From positions 1 through 12,911 of the forward strand of contig DWZW01000144.1 of the NCBI GenBank assembly GCA_019117345.1: a stretch of 12,911 bases of DNA, given 5' to 3'. The stretch comes from Claveliimonas stercoravium. GTDB lineage: Bacteria > Bacillota > Clostridia > Lachnospirales > Lachnospiraceae. Below, in pieces: positions 1-6,483 of this stretch (its first letter is position 1; every line of letters starts with the position of its first letter). The translations under genes were made by a program, and so were the position numbers. Under the pieces are notes generated by a model. The model was not told the origin of the DNA, made no database searches, and worked only from the letters and a program-made list of their open reading frames with translations.

Positions 1-608
1 TCTACGCCGAAGTCATCTGCCGCCTCACCTTCGTTTACATCTGTCTCTGTATCATATCCTGCCTCTGTCCATGCGTCAATGCCGCCGTTGATGATCTTTA
101 CATCCTCAACGCCTGCCCACAGATAGGCAAATGCCTGTCTGGCCGTACCGCTGACGTCCGCTCCGTAGAGGACCACCTTTGTATCCTTTGTGATACCATG
201 GTCCAGCATATTTGAAACTACTTCGTCCGCTGCCAGCAGGTTGTATGCACCCTCCTCGCTTCCTGTGGCGTCTTCCACCTCACAGTTATCTACATAGATG
301 GCGCCCGGGACATGTCCCTCATTGTAGGACACGCAGTCCGCCACGTCGCCGTAGCCTACCTCCGCGATCAGGATATCTTCGTATCCCTCCTGGTCACCGT
401 TCAGCGCACTCTGCACCCACTGGGGTGTCACATACACGGTCCTTGTCTCCACCGGCTCTGCCTCCACATCCTCTGCCGCCTCGTCGGTTGTCTCGTCTGT
501 GGACTCCTGAGCAGTGTCCTCCTCCGTGGACGACTCCTGGCCGCATCCTGCCAGCATAGCTGTTGTCATGGCCATACATAAAAGTGCCGATAACACTCTT
601 TTCTTCAT
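1..608 (-). CDS. Rhodanese-like sulfurtransferase lipoprotein (3' end outside window)
   Basis: The first 202 codons of a gene that runs off the left edge. Residues 1-22 form a lipoprotein signal peptide: KKR, a hydrophobic stretch, then lipobox LAGC with C22 as the predicted lipidated cysteine. Residues 23-55 are an acidic S/T/E-rich linker typical of surface lipoproteins. A rhodanese fold follows from about residue 57 (EGHVPGAIYVDN, then VVLYGADVSGTARQ, then INGGIDAWTEAGY). The loop that carries the catalytic Cys in active rhodaneses (about residues 148-153) has none, as in the non-catalytic N-terminal half of tandem rhodaneses; an active second domain would lie beyond the window. The start is supported by AAGGAGGT at 619-626, with a rather long 10-nt spacer. 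It has its own promoter and lies 119 bp downstream of the double-cubane operon. Family firm; substrate unknown. Confidence 0.82.
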   Translation of the reverse strand, partial: MKKRVLSALLCMAMTTAMLAGCGQESSTEEDTAQESTDETTDEAAEDVEAEPVETRTVYVTPQWVQSALNGDQEGYEDILIAEVGYGDVADCVSYNEGHVPGAIYVDNCEVEDATGSEEGAYNLLAADEVVSNMLDHGITKDTKVVLYGADVSGTARQAFAYLWAGVEDVKIINGGIDAWTEAGYDTETDVNEGEAADDFGV

Positions 609-649
609 AATACTATATACCTCCTTATGACTGTAGTATGCCCTCCCTT

Positions 650-679
650 ATTATATCCATTCGTCCAGGGCCCGTCCAA
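650..679 (-). promoter_or_regulatory. Sigma-A-type promoter of the rhodanese lipoprotein gene
   Basis: On the minus strand a -35 TTGGAC (674-679) and a perfect -10 TATAAT (650-655) are separated by 18 bp. They lie about 40 bp upstream of the rhodanese start codon, so this gene can be transcribed independently of the upstream operon. Confidence 0.7.
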
Positions 680-706
680 TCGATAAGAAGTATATATAGG
701 TCTATT

Positions 707-723
707 TATAGACGCTGTCTATA
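707..723 (-). other. Small hairpin just after the operon's last gene
   Basis: TATAGAC-GCT-GTCTATA is a 7-bp inverted repeat with a 3-nt loop, 4 nt past the stop codon of the YjiM-type gene. An overlapping repeat at 700-713 (GTCTA/TAGAC) offers an alternative fold. No U-run follows, so it is at best a weak terminator or an RNA 3'-end stabiliser. Confidence 0.35.
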
Positions 724-727
724 TGCA

Positions 728-1879
728 TCACAGCATCTCTATGAAGGCGGCGATGCGGGTGTTCAGCTGCCCGATATCCGCCTGGGAATAGTCGGTCTCC
801 ACGTTGATGTAGGGAATGCCCTTCTCCTCGTTGACAAACCTGCGGATATCAAAGGACTCTACATTGTAGGTGTGGCAGGCCTGGAGGGTCATCTCCACCA
901 CGCCGTCCACCTTGTACTCGTCAATGAGGCGGCCCAGGAGCTCCAGCCTGTTGGGGTTGGGTGTCATGACGGAGCATCCGATATTCAGGTACCTCCTCGC
1001 CAGAGCCTCGTATACATCCGGCTCCTCCTCGTCCACCAGCTTGTCGATGGATTTGGCTCCGCTGCAGTTCTCAAAGGTGACCACCACGCCTCCGTTGTTC
1101 TCCACCGCGTCGATGACCTTTTCTGTGGCTCCACCCACGGGACAGCCGGTAATCAGGATGCGGGGCTTTTTCTCCAGCATCTTTCCTTCCGCATACTCCT
1201 TTTTGATCTTCTCCACAAGAGCGTCCACCTCTTCCGGGATGGCCTTTCTGTCAAATTTGAAGGTGCTCCCATACAGGACCTTGAAGAGGTCATGTCCTGT
1301 GATGGGCACCGGGTCGTTCAGCATGACTTCGTAGAGCTGCTTCAGGGACCTTCTGCCCGCATTGTTGACCCGGATAGCCTCCCGGATGTCCTCCTCCGTG
1401 ATGGTCACATCGAACTTTTCCTCCAGATACTCTTTAAAACGGATGATCTCTCCCTTCCACAGCTGCAGTGCCTCCGGCCTCTGGGTGTTGGGGAGCTCCA
1501 TGATAAACACGTCCTTAAATCTGGACATATACTCATACATCTTCTTTTTCCCGTCACAGGTAGTCTCTCCCACCACCACGTCAGAGAAATAGAAGAAAGG
1601 ACATTTCTCTGTCTTGGCAAATCCATAGCTGGACTTGATAAGAGGACAGAGATTCTTGGGCAGGTCCCTCTCCGCGTCCGGTATAGTCTCGTCAGATGTG
1701 GAGCAAAGTCCCACTGTGGCTGCTCCCATGGCCATGGCGATCTCCTGGGGGAAGTAGGTGCAGTAAGCCCCCACGATGGGCACGCCCTGCTCCTTCAGCT
1801 TTTTCACCCCGAGGAAGGAATTCTTCCTCTGCTCTGCAAATTCTTCAAATACCTCTGGCAAATCCTTGATCAGTTCCAT
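728..1879 (-). CDS. yjiM: YjiM-type double-cubane-cluster anaerobic reductase (2-hydroxyacyl-CoA dehydratase D family)
   Basis: At 383 aa it has the length I recall for E. coli YjiM and the same signature stretches (LCSTSDETI, NLCPLIKSSYGF, VVGETTCDGKKKMYEYM, QACHTY, and C-terminal AAFIEML). Candidate cluster ligands are C78, C93 and C108 in the N-terminal half, and C272, C302 and C335 in the C-terminal half; C40 and C59 are also present. The characterised relative, DCCP of Carboxydothermus, holds an [8Fe-9S] double cubane and reduces small molecules such as acetylene when powered by an ATP-dependent reductase. Classical 2-hydroxyacyl-CoA dehydratases use the same fold with single [4Fe-4S] clusters. 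It is the last operon gene, 1 nt after the activase stop, with its ribosome site (GGAAGGAG) inside that gene. The physiological substrate is unknown; dehydration of an acyl-CoA is the alternative. Confidence 0.88.
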   Translation of the reverse strand: MELIKDLPEVFEEFAEQRKNSFLGVKKLKEQGVPIVGAYCTYFPQEIAMAMGAATVGLCSTSDETIPDAERDLPKNLCPLIKSSYGFAKTEKCPFFYFSDVVVGETTCDGKKKMYEYMSRFKDVFIMELPNTQRPEALQLWKGEIIRFKEYLEEKFDVTITEEDIREAIRVNNAGRRSLKQLYEVMLNDPVPITGHDLFKVLYGSTFKFDRKAIPEEVDALVEKIKKEYAEGKMLEKKPRILITGCPVGGATEKVIDAVENNGGVVVTFENCSGAKSIDKLVDEEEPDVYEALARRYLNIGCSVMTPNPNRLELLGRLIDEYKVDGVVEMTLQACHTYNVESFDIRRFVNEEKGIPYINVETDYSQADIGQLNTRIAAFIEML

Positions 1880-1880
1880 T

Positions 1881-2657
1881 TTATTTCTCCTTCCGTCTCT
1901 TTGTCTTCTCTTCAGCCAGCAGGGCCGCTCCCAGGGCTCCTGCGTATCTTCCCTTTTCTGTGGGGGACACGGTCTTTCCTATCTTTTCGGACAGGATTTT
2001 TGTGAAGTACCGGCTGTCCGAGAGCCCGCCTGTCAGGATGATCTGGTCGGGCAGATCCTTTCTCATGGCCAGCTGAGCCACCTTGGCCGCCACAGAATCC
2101 ACCACCCCGGCGGCGATGTCCTCCCGCTTCCGGCCCTCTCCGATATAGTTGATGACCTCGGACTCCGCAAACACGGTACACAGGGAGCTGATGGACAGGG
2201 TCTCCCCGCCCTCCGCCATGTCAAAGAGCTCCTGAAGGTCCACCCCGAGCCGGTTTGCCATGATCTCCAGGAACTTTCCCGTTCCTGCCGAGCACTTGTC
2301 GTTCATGAGGAAGTCCTGTACCATTCCTCCTTTCAGCAGGATGACCTTGGTATCCTGTCCTCCCACGTCTATGACCGCACAGTCACCGCTCCCCATCTCC
2401 CGGCCTCCTCTTGCGTGGCAGGTGATCTCCGTGATGACGTAGTCGGCGTACTCCACTGCGATGCGCCCGTAGCCTGTAGCCACCACTTTCGTCGTCTCTC
2501 CCGATACGTCAACGCCTTCCCGGCCAAGCCGTTCCCGGATGACCCGGGCCGTCTCCTTGCTGCTCCACCCTGTTGGGAGTGTGAAAGCCATCTCATGGTC
2601 TCCCCTTGCCACCACCTTGGCAGCTGTGGAGCCTATATCAATGCCTATGTAATCCAT
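1881..2657 (-). CDS. yjiL: Acyl-CoA dehydratase activase / double-cubane protein reductase (ASKHA ATPase, YjiL/HgdC type)
   Basis: A 258-aa member of the BadF/BadG/BcrA/D family: a homodimeric ATPase with one [4Fe-4S] cluster bridging the subunits, which pumps low-potential electrons into its partner dehydratase or double-cubane protein. Visible motifs are phosphate-1 DIGSTAAK (7-14), DVGGQDTK (97-104), the cluster cysteines C122 (NDKCSAGTG) and C160 (SLCTVFAES), and the C-terminal TGGLS and GALGAAL segments. All residues expected for an active enzyme are present. It directly precedes the YjiM-type gene with a 1-nt gap, implying translational coupling and a 1:1 partnership. With two dehydratase-family proteins in the operon, a single activase probably serves both. 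The start has AAAGGA about 13 nt upstream and lies 44 nt after the DUF3343 gene. Confidence 0.92.
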   Translation of the reverse strand: MDYIGIDIGSTAAKVVARGDHEMAFTLPTGWSSKETARVIRERLGREGVDVSGETTKVVATGYGRIAVEYADYVITEITCHARGGREMGSGDCAVIDVGGQDTKVILLKGGMVQDFLMNDKCSAGTGKFLEIMANRLGVDLQELFDMAEGGETLSISSLCTVFAESEVINYIGEGRKREDIAAGVVDSVAAKVAQLAMRKDLPDQIILTGGLSDSRYFTKILSEKIGKTVSPTEKGRYAGALGAALLAEEKTKRRKEK

Positions 2658-2701
2658 GCTTCTGTTATCCTTTCCGTCTTTTTTCGCGCAGTGCCGGCCG
2701 G

Positions 2702-2962
2702 TCAGCAGTACCGGTCCCTGCCCGGGTCCACATCCCTCTCCACCGCCGCGATATCCAGGATCTCAATCCGGTCCTCCTCCACGCACCGGCGGACTCTGTC
2801 CAGGTCCTCCTCCCTCACAAGGAGGGAAATCCCACAGCATTTGCTGGCGCTTCTGGGGGTAGGCGCAATGACCGCGCCTACCCCCTCTTCTTTCAGCTTC
2901 TTATAGAGCCTCATCCCATTGTCATGGTTGGGAAAAAGCACATAGTGCTGTACCTCTTTCAT
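2702..2962 (-). CDS. DUF3343 small protein, putative Se/S carrier-like
   Basis: An 86-aa protein with the layout of PF11823 (DUF3343, 'putative Se/S carrier protein-like'): an N-terminal strand (HYVLFPNHDNGM), a helix (LYKKLKEEG), APTPR, then a conserved cysteine turn SKCCGISL (C42, C43). It also has C60 and a C-terminal cysteine, C86. The family's name reflects its resemblance to small sulfur- or selenium-relay proteins; its chemistry has not, as far as I know, been shown. It starts 3 nt after the stop of the 424-aa dehydratase-family gene, with only a weak G-rich ribosome site (GGGGG) inside that gene, so translation is probably coupled. Its place between the two dehydratase-type genes and near a cysteine desulfurase suggests sulfur delivery for cluster assembly or for a substrate (inference). 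Confidence 0.78.
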   Translation of the reverse strand: MKEVQHYVLFPNHDNGMRLYKKLKEEGVGAVIAPTPRSASKCCGISLLVREEDLDRVRRCVEEDRIEILDIAAVERDVDPGRDRYC

Positions 2963-2965
2963 ATC

Positions 2966-4240
2966 CTATGCCCCCAGCATCTCAATAAAAGCGCTGATCC
3001 TTGTGCGGAGCTGCTGTGCGTCACTGTCCACATAGTCTGTCTCTATGCCAAGGACAGGGATACCTGCCTTCTGGAGCTCTCTCTCCACCGTGTAACCCTC
3101 CACATCGTAGAGGCTGCAGAACTTCAGGTTCACGTCAATGACGCCGTCCACCTTGTACTCCCTGGCCAGACGGATGATATCGTCGATCCTGCCGTGGTTC
3201 GGTGTAAAGCATGCGCAGTTGATGCCCATATATCTCTCCGCCAGGGCGTCGATCTGCTCGTCCACGGTCGTCTTTGTCTCATCCACCAGACGCTCAAAGT
3301 ACCGGGTTCCTGTGCACATCTCCTCACAGACTACAGCGCCGCCGCTTGTCTCCACCAGGTTGTGGATCTTCCAGTTGGGGATGGCCAGCGGTGTGCCGGT
3401 AAGCATGATCCTCTTTGTTCCCTCCGGGAAGACACTGACGCCGTCTGCCACTCTCTGCTCCAGCTCGTCACAGAGCTTGTTTGTCATCTCCGTAAATCTC
3501 GTGGGATCGTCGTAGAAGGCAATCTGGGAGATAAGGAGCACGTCCTTTCCGCTGATGGGCAGTTTGTCGTTCTTTCTGAAAGCGTAGAGCCTCTCCAGAG
3601 CCTTTCTCTTGTTGTTGATCATATGGATGCTGGCTGCCAGTTTCTCCGCAGTGATCTCATTTCCTGTGAAGTCCTCCACCACTTTTTTGAAGGTACGGAT
3701 CTCATCCGCCCAGGAACAGACATCCTTCTCTCTCTTCATCTGGGGCAGGTCCATGACATGTACCGGTACATCCTCTGCCAGGATCTCCCATGCTTTTTTC
3801 TTGCCGTCGCAGGTCGTCTCGCCCACGTACATATCCGCAATGCGGAAGAAGGGGCAGGTCCGGTCCAGCCTGGCGCCCACAGACGCCTTGATGAGGGGAC
3901 AGGTGTTGGTGGGAAGGACCTTCTCGCCTCCCGGCACCCAGAACTGGGAGCCGCCGCACAGGCCCGTGGCGATGGCATCCGCCGCAAACACGATCTCATC
4001 CGGCACATACACGCAGAAGGTACCAAAGACCTTTCCACCCTTTTTCTGGTGCTCGATGAGCTCCGCCGGGCGCACGCCATGGATCTCCGCCACCACAAAA
4101 TTATAGTAATCCATGGACTCCGGCCTGTTCTCCTGGGAGAGATAGACGTCCCCAAAGGCCTGGGGCAGCACCTCGCAGAGCTGGTCGTGCGTCTCAACAT
4201 CCATACCGAGTTCTTCCCACATTTTTCTGTAATCTGCCAT
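2966..4240 (-). CDS. 2-hydroxyacyl-CoA dehydratase family protein, second double-cubane-like paralog
   Basis: A 424-aa paralog of the YjiM-type protein in the same operon. It has an extra N-terminal stretch of roughly 36 residues, then the same cysteine pattern: C76, C95, C114 (NTCPLIKAS), C129 (RTCPFF) and C144 (GETTCDGKKK). This 19/19/15/15 spacing is exactly that of C40-C108 in the downstream protein. The C-terminal half keeps C309, C342 and C375, counterparts of C272, C302 and C335. It lacks the STSDETI stretch of true YjiM proteins (GGSQFWVPGG instead), so substrate or partner should differ. It is the first gene of the four-gene operon; its ribosome site AGAGGAGG lies inside the predicted leader stem. 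It could form a heterodimer with the YjiM-type protein, as HgdA/HgdB do, or be a second homodimeric reductase. Confidence 0.85.
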   Translation of the reverse strand: MADYRKMWEELGMDVETHDQLCEVLPQAFGDVYLSQENRPESMDYYNFVVAEIHGVRPAELIEHQKKGGKVFGTFCVYVPDEIVFAADAIATGLCGGSQFWVPGGEKVLPTNTCPLIKASVGARLDRTCPFFRIADMYVGETTCDGKKKAWEILAEDVPVHVMDLPQMKREKDVCSWADEIRTFKKVVEDFTGNEITAEKLAASIHMINNKRKALERLYAFRKNDKLPISGKDVLLISQIAFYDDPTRFTEMTNKLCDELEQRVADGVSVFPEGTKRIMLTGTPLAIPNWKIHNLVETSGGAVVCEEMCTGTRYFERLVDETKTTVDEQIDALAERYMGINCACFTPNHGRIDDIIRLAREYKVDGVIDVNLKFCSLYDVEGYTVERELQKAGIPVLGIETDYVDSDAQQLRTRISAFIEMLGA

Positions 4241-4337
4241 AAAAAAACCTCCTCTTGCGTATCTGAATATTTTCAGAATTGTCCTTTTATAACCGTAACA
4301 CGTTTAGAATTTCCGGACAATCGCAAGAGCGAGGTTT
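4241..4337 (-). promoter_or_regulatory. Structured 5' leader: three-way junction hiding the ribosome site
   Basis: Read on the minus strand, the 5' arm 4337-4322 (AAACCTC-G-CTCTTGCG) pairs with the 3' arm 4259-4245 (CGCAAGAG-GAGGTTT): 15 bp with one bulged G. Inside, ATTGTCC/GGACAAT (4321-4315 with 4284-4278) closes a 30-nt loop, and TCTGAA-AATA-TTCAGA (4277-4262) forms a second hairpin. Linkers are 0, 0 and 2 nt, which is a compact junction. The 3' arm contains the Shine-Dalgarno sequence AGAGGAGG of the 424-aa dehydratase-family gene, and four further Ts precede the ATG. It could switch translation by hiding the SD, or act as an attenuator through the stem plus U-run. An AT-rich -10-like TATAAA (4348-4353) would start RNA at about 4341, at the edge of the stem; no good -35 is visible. 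I recognise no known riboswitch consensus. Confidence 0.6.
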
Positions 4338-4363
4338 GCTATTGATTTTTATAATGTATCTTT

Positions 4364-5539
4364 TTATATATAGTTTTTTTCTATCAGCATGCCGCGAAGA
4401 GCGCGGATACAGCGGTCTATCTCTTCCTCCGTGTTGGAGGCGCTGAAGGCAAACCGCACCGTCCCCTGAGGAAAGGTGCCCAGAGTCCTGTGAGCCATGG
4501 GCGCGCAGTGGAGGCCCACCCGGGTCATGATACCGTACTCCTGCTCCAGCCGGAAGGCGGCCACCGCATTGTCCCTGCCCTCAAGATCCAGGGACACCAC
4601 AGCTACTCTCCCTTCCGTCCCCTGTCTTCCCGCAATGCGGACACCGGGGATTTTCTTTACCTCCTCCAGGAAATAGCCGGTCAGCTCCAGCTTCCTCCTG
4701 CGGATCGCCTCCACCCCTGTCTTCTCTAAATAGGACAGAGCAGCATGCAGTCCGATGATGCCTGGCAGGTTCATGGTCCCGCTCTCATACTTGTCAGGCA
4801 GAGTGCGGGGCATGTCCAGACTGTCGGAGATGCTGCCCGTGCCGCCTGCGATGAGGGGCTCCATCTGCTCATCCAGGCTGTCGGAGATGAGAAATCCTCC
4901 CACTCCCTGGGGACCCAGCAGCCCCTTGTGACCTGTAAAAGCCAGGAAATCCACGCAGGCCTCTTCCATATCCAGGGGGATGGTTCCCGCACTCTGGGCC
5001 GTATCCACCACAAAGAACACACCCCTCTCCCGGCAGATCCTCCCGATCTCCTCCACCGGGACAATGGTGCCGCATACATTCGATGCATGGAGGACAATGA
5101 CCGCCCTTGTGTTCTTCCGGATCATCCCCTCCACGTCAGCGGAGCGCACATTTCCCGCTCTGTCCGTGGGGATGCACTCCCAGGTAACTCCCTCCTTCTC
5201 CATACACCGCAGAGGGCGCATGACCGCGTTGTGCTCCATCCCGGTGACCAGCACATGGTCTCCCCGCTTTAAAAAGCCCCGGATAAAATAGTTCAGGGAG
5301 TGGGTGATACCCGGTGTGAAGATGACTCTCCGGGAGTCCGGAGCATGGAACAGCCGTGCCAGCTGTTCCCTTGTGTCCAGCACCGCCGCTTCCACCTCGT
5401 AAGCTTCCTCATAGTTTCCCCGGTTGATATTGAAGGCTCCCTCTGTGAGGAGGCGCCCCACCGCCTCCGCCACTCCCGGCGCCTTGGGCCAGGAAGTGCT
5501 CCCATTGTCAAAATAGATCTTGGCCTTTTCTTCTCCCAT
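4364..5539 (-). CDS. Cysteine desulfurase family protein (class V aminotransferase fold, EF2568/TIGR01977-like)
   Basis: A 391-aa fold-type I PLP enzyme of the NifS/SufS/Csd superfamily, expected to take sulfur (or selenium) from cysteine (or selenocysteine) and hold it as a persulfide. Visible residues are H103 (MEHNA), which stacks on PLP, D179 and Q182 (VDTAQSAG), the Schiff-base lysine K205 (TGHKGLLGP), the phosphate-contacting YESGTMN region, and the likely persulfide cysteine C345 (GLHCAPMAH). N-terminal FDNGSTSWPK and C-terminal GTVRFAFSASNTEEEID are typical of the TIGR01977 subfamily, some members of which sit near selenium-dependent hydroxylase genes. The start has AAAGGAGG 9 nt upstream and a good promoter. 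Its stop is 124 bp before the dehydratase-family operon on the same strand, so read-through into the leader is possible. Donor and acceptor are not shown by the sequence. Confidence 0.87.
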   Translation of the reverse strand: MGEEKAKIYFDNGSTSWPKAPGVAEAVGRLLTEGAFNINRGNYEEAYEVEAAVLDTREQLARLFHAPDSRRVIFTPGITHSLNYFIRGFLKRGDHVLVTGMEHNAVMRPLRCMEKEGVTWECIPTDRAGNVRSADVEGMIRKNTRAVIVLHASNVCGTIVPVEEIGRICRERGVFFVVDTAQSAGTIPLDMEEACVDFLAFTGHKGLLGPQGVGGFLISDSLDEQMEPLIAGGTGSISDSLDMPRTLPDKYESGTMNLPGIIGLHAALSYLEKTGVEAIRRRKLELTGYFLEEVKKIPGVRIAGRQGTEGRVAVVSLDLEGRDNAVAAFRLEQEYGIMTRVGLHCAPMAHRTLGTFPQGTVRFAFSASNTEEEIDRCIRALRGMLIEKNYI

Positions 5540-5575
5540 GTTCCCCTGCCTCCTTTTCGTTTGAGCTATGTACTC

Positions 5576-5605
5576 ATTATATGTCTTTCCTCTCCCTCAC
5601 CGCAA
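5576..5605 (-). promoter_or_regulatory. Sigma-A-type promoter of the cysteine desulfurase gene
   Basis: A minus-strand -35 TTGCGG (5600-5605) and -10 TATAAT (5576-5581) are separated by 18 bp, about 37 bp upstream of the start codon. The same intergenic region carries the divergent thioesterase promoter. Confidence 0.62.
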
Positions 5606-5654
5606 GATGGTTCTTTCTCTTTAAAAATGGCTTTTTCTGTGCCCCGCAAAGGGC

Positions 5655-5660
5655 TATAAT
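5655..5660 (+). promoter_or_regulatory. Candidate -10 box for the thioesterase/radical SAM pair
   Basis: A perfect TATAAT lies 73 bp upstream of the thioesterase start. The -35 position (about 5631-5637) is only T-rich, with no TTGACA-like hexamer, so this would be a weak or activator-dependent promoter. The resulting 5' UTR contains a 6-bp hairpin GCGGAC/GTCCGC (5692-5708) upstream of the ribosome site. Confidence 0.42.
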
Positions 5661-5733
5661 AGAGAGGACTGGATAAAGGGCTGAAAAAGAAGCGGACAGA
5701 AGGTCCGCCGGCTCAAAAAAGGAGGACATTTCC

Positions 5734-6483
5734 ATGATCTACGAAAAAGAATATTTTCCCCAGTTCCGTGAGTCCGACCACACCGGCCTTATAGGAGCAA
5801 ACGGCTATTTTGAATATTTCCAGGACGCAGTGACCTCCTACATGCATGCGCTTGGCAAAGGCAACGACACCCTGCCTGAGACCTACGGCATCTGCTGGGT
5901 CTTCACAAAATACAGGCTCCACATCGAGAGGAGGGCAGACTACGACTCCCCCCTTAAGCTGGCCTCCTGGGTGGAAAATCCCCGCCCCTCAGTCCGTTTC
6001 CACCAGGCCTTCACTGTCTCCAATGGCAATGAGCTCCTGGCCAAAGGGCGGATGGAGAGCTGCCTGTGCGACCTGAAGGCAGGGAAGATCTTCACCCCGC
6101 AGGACATCGGCTATCCCGCCCACGCCGACGAGGGCACTCCCCTTGACCTCCCACCCTTCCAGCGCTTTCCCAAGACCGCGGATGGCATGGAGCTCTGCTA
6201 TACCCACACTGTCCGCTACACAGACCTGGACAAGAGCGGACACATGAACAACCAGAAGTACATCCCCCTCTTTCTCAACGCCTTTGACCTGGATTTCCAG
6301 ACAGGGAAACAGATCACGGACTTCGAGATACACTATCTGCGGCAGTGCTTTGAAAAGGAGCGCATCTCCATCTGGCGCGCAAGGAGGGAGGAAGATTTTC
6401 TCCTGGCAGGCGTGAAGGAGGACGGGACACTGGCAGTCCAGGCCAGCATCACCTTCAGGGAGGAGGACGGCGGCCATGCGTAG
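5734..6483 (+). CDS. Acyl-ACP thioesterase (FatA/FatB-like double hotdog)
   Basis: A 249-aa protein of the Acyl-ACP_TE family (PF01643), which hydrolyses acyl chains from acyl carrier protein in the cytosol and releases free fatty acids. The N-terminal hotdog (about 1-135) has FRESDHTGLIGANGYFEYFQ. The C-terminal hotdog (about 150-249) carries the catalytic signature TDLDKSGHMNNQKY, with D166, H170 and N172. HYLRQCFEKE at 200-209 matches the plant 'EYRREC' region, with C205. Length is normal for the bacterial single-chain form, with no transit peptide. The start has AAGGAGG 8 nt upstream. The last 8 nt overlap the radical SAM gene. Chain-length preference cannot be read from sequence. Clostridial homologues are often annotated as acyl-ACP thioesterase without experimental support. 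Confidence 0.88.
   Translation: MIYEKEYFPQFRESDHTGLIGANGYFEYFQDAVTSYMHALGKGNDTLPETYGICWVFTKYRLHIERRADYDSPLKLASWVENPRPSVRFHQAFTVSNGNELLAKGRMESCLCDLKAGKIFTPQDIGYPAHADEGTPLDLPPFQRFPKTADGMELCYTHTVRYTDLDKSGHMNNQKYIPLFLNAFDLDFQTGKQITDFEIHYLRQCFEKERISIWRARREEDFLLAGVKEDGTLAVQASITFREEDGGHA

Noticed and set aside
638..2005. Plus-strand open frame of about 455 codons opposite the YjiM-type gene
   Set aside because: Same reasoning: its protein is Leu/His-rich and unrecognisable, and the opposite strand encodes a near-textbook YjiM homologue.
4241..4337. Known three-way-junction riboswitches (purine class) or a T-box as the identity of the leader
   Set aside because: The loop sizes and conserved cores do not fit: one hairpin has a 4-nt AATA loop, the other a 30-nt loop, and no T-box AGGGUGG-type sequence is present.
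2606..4345. Long plus-strand open frame (about 579 codons) opposite the dehydratase-family, DUF3343 and activase genes
   Set aside because: It is antisense to clearly recognised genes, has no family resemblance and no ribosome site. Long shadow frames are expected opposite GC-rich genes.
5692..5708. GCGGAC/GTCCGC hairpin in the thioesterase 5' UTR as a terminator or riboswitch
   Set aside because: It is a single 6-bp stem that neither contains the ribosome site nor precedes a U-run on the plus strand, so it is too little to call a regulatory element.
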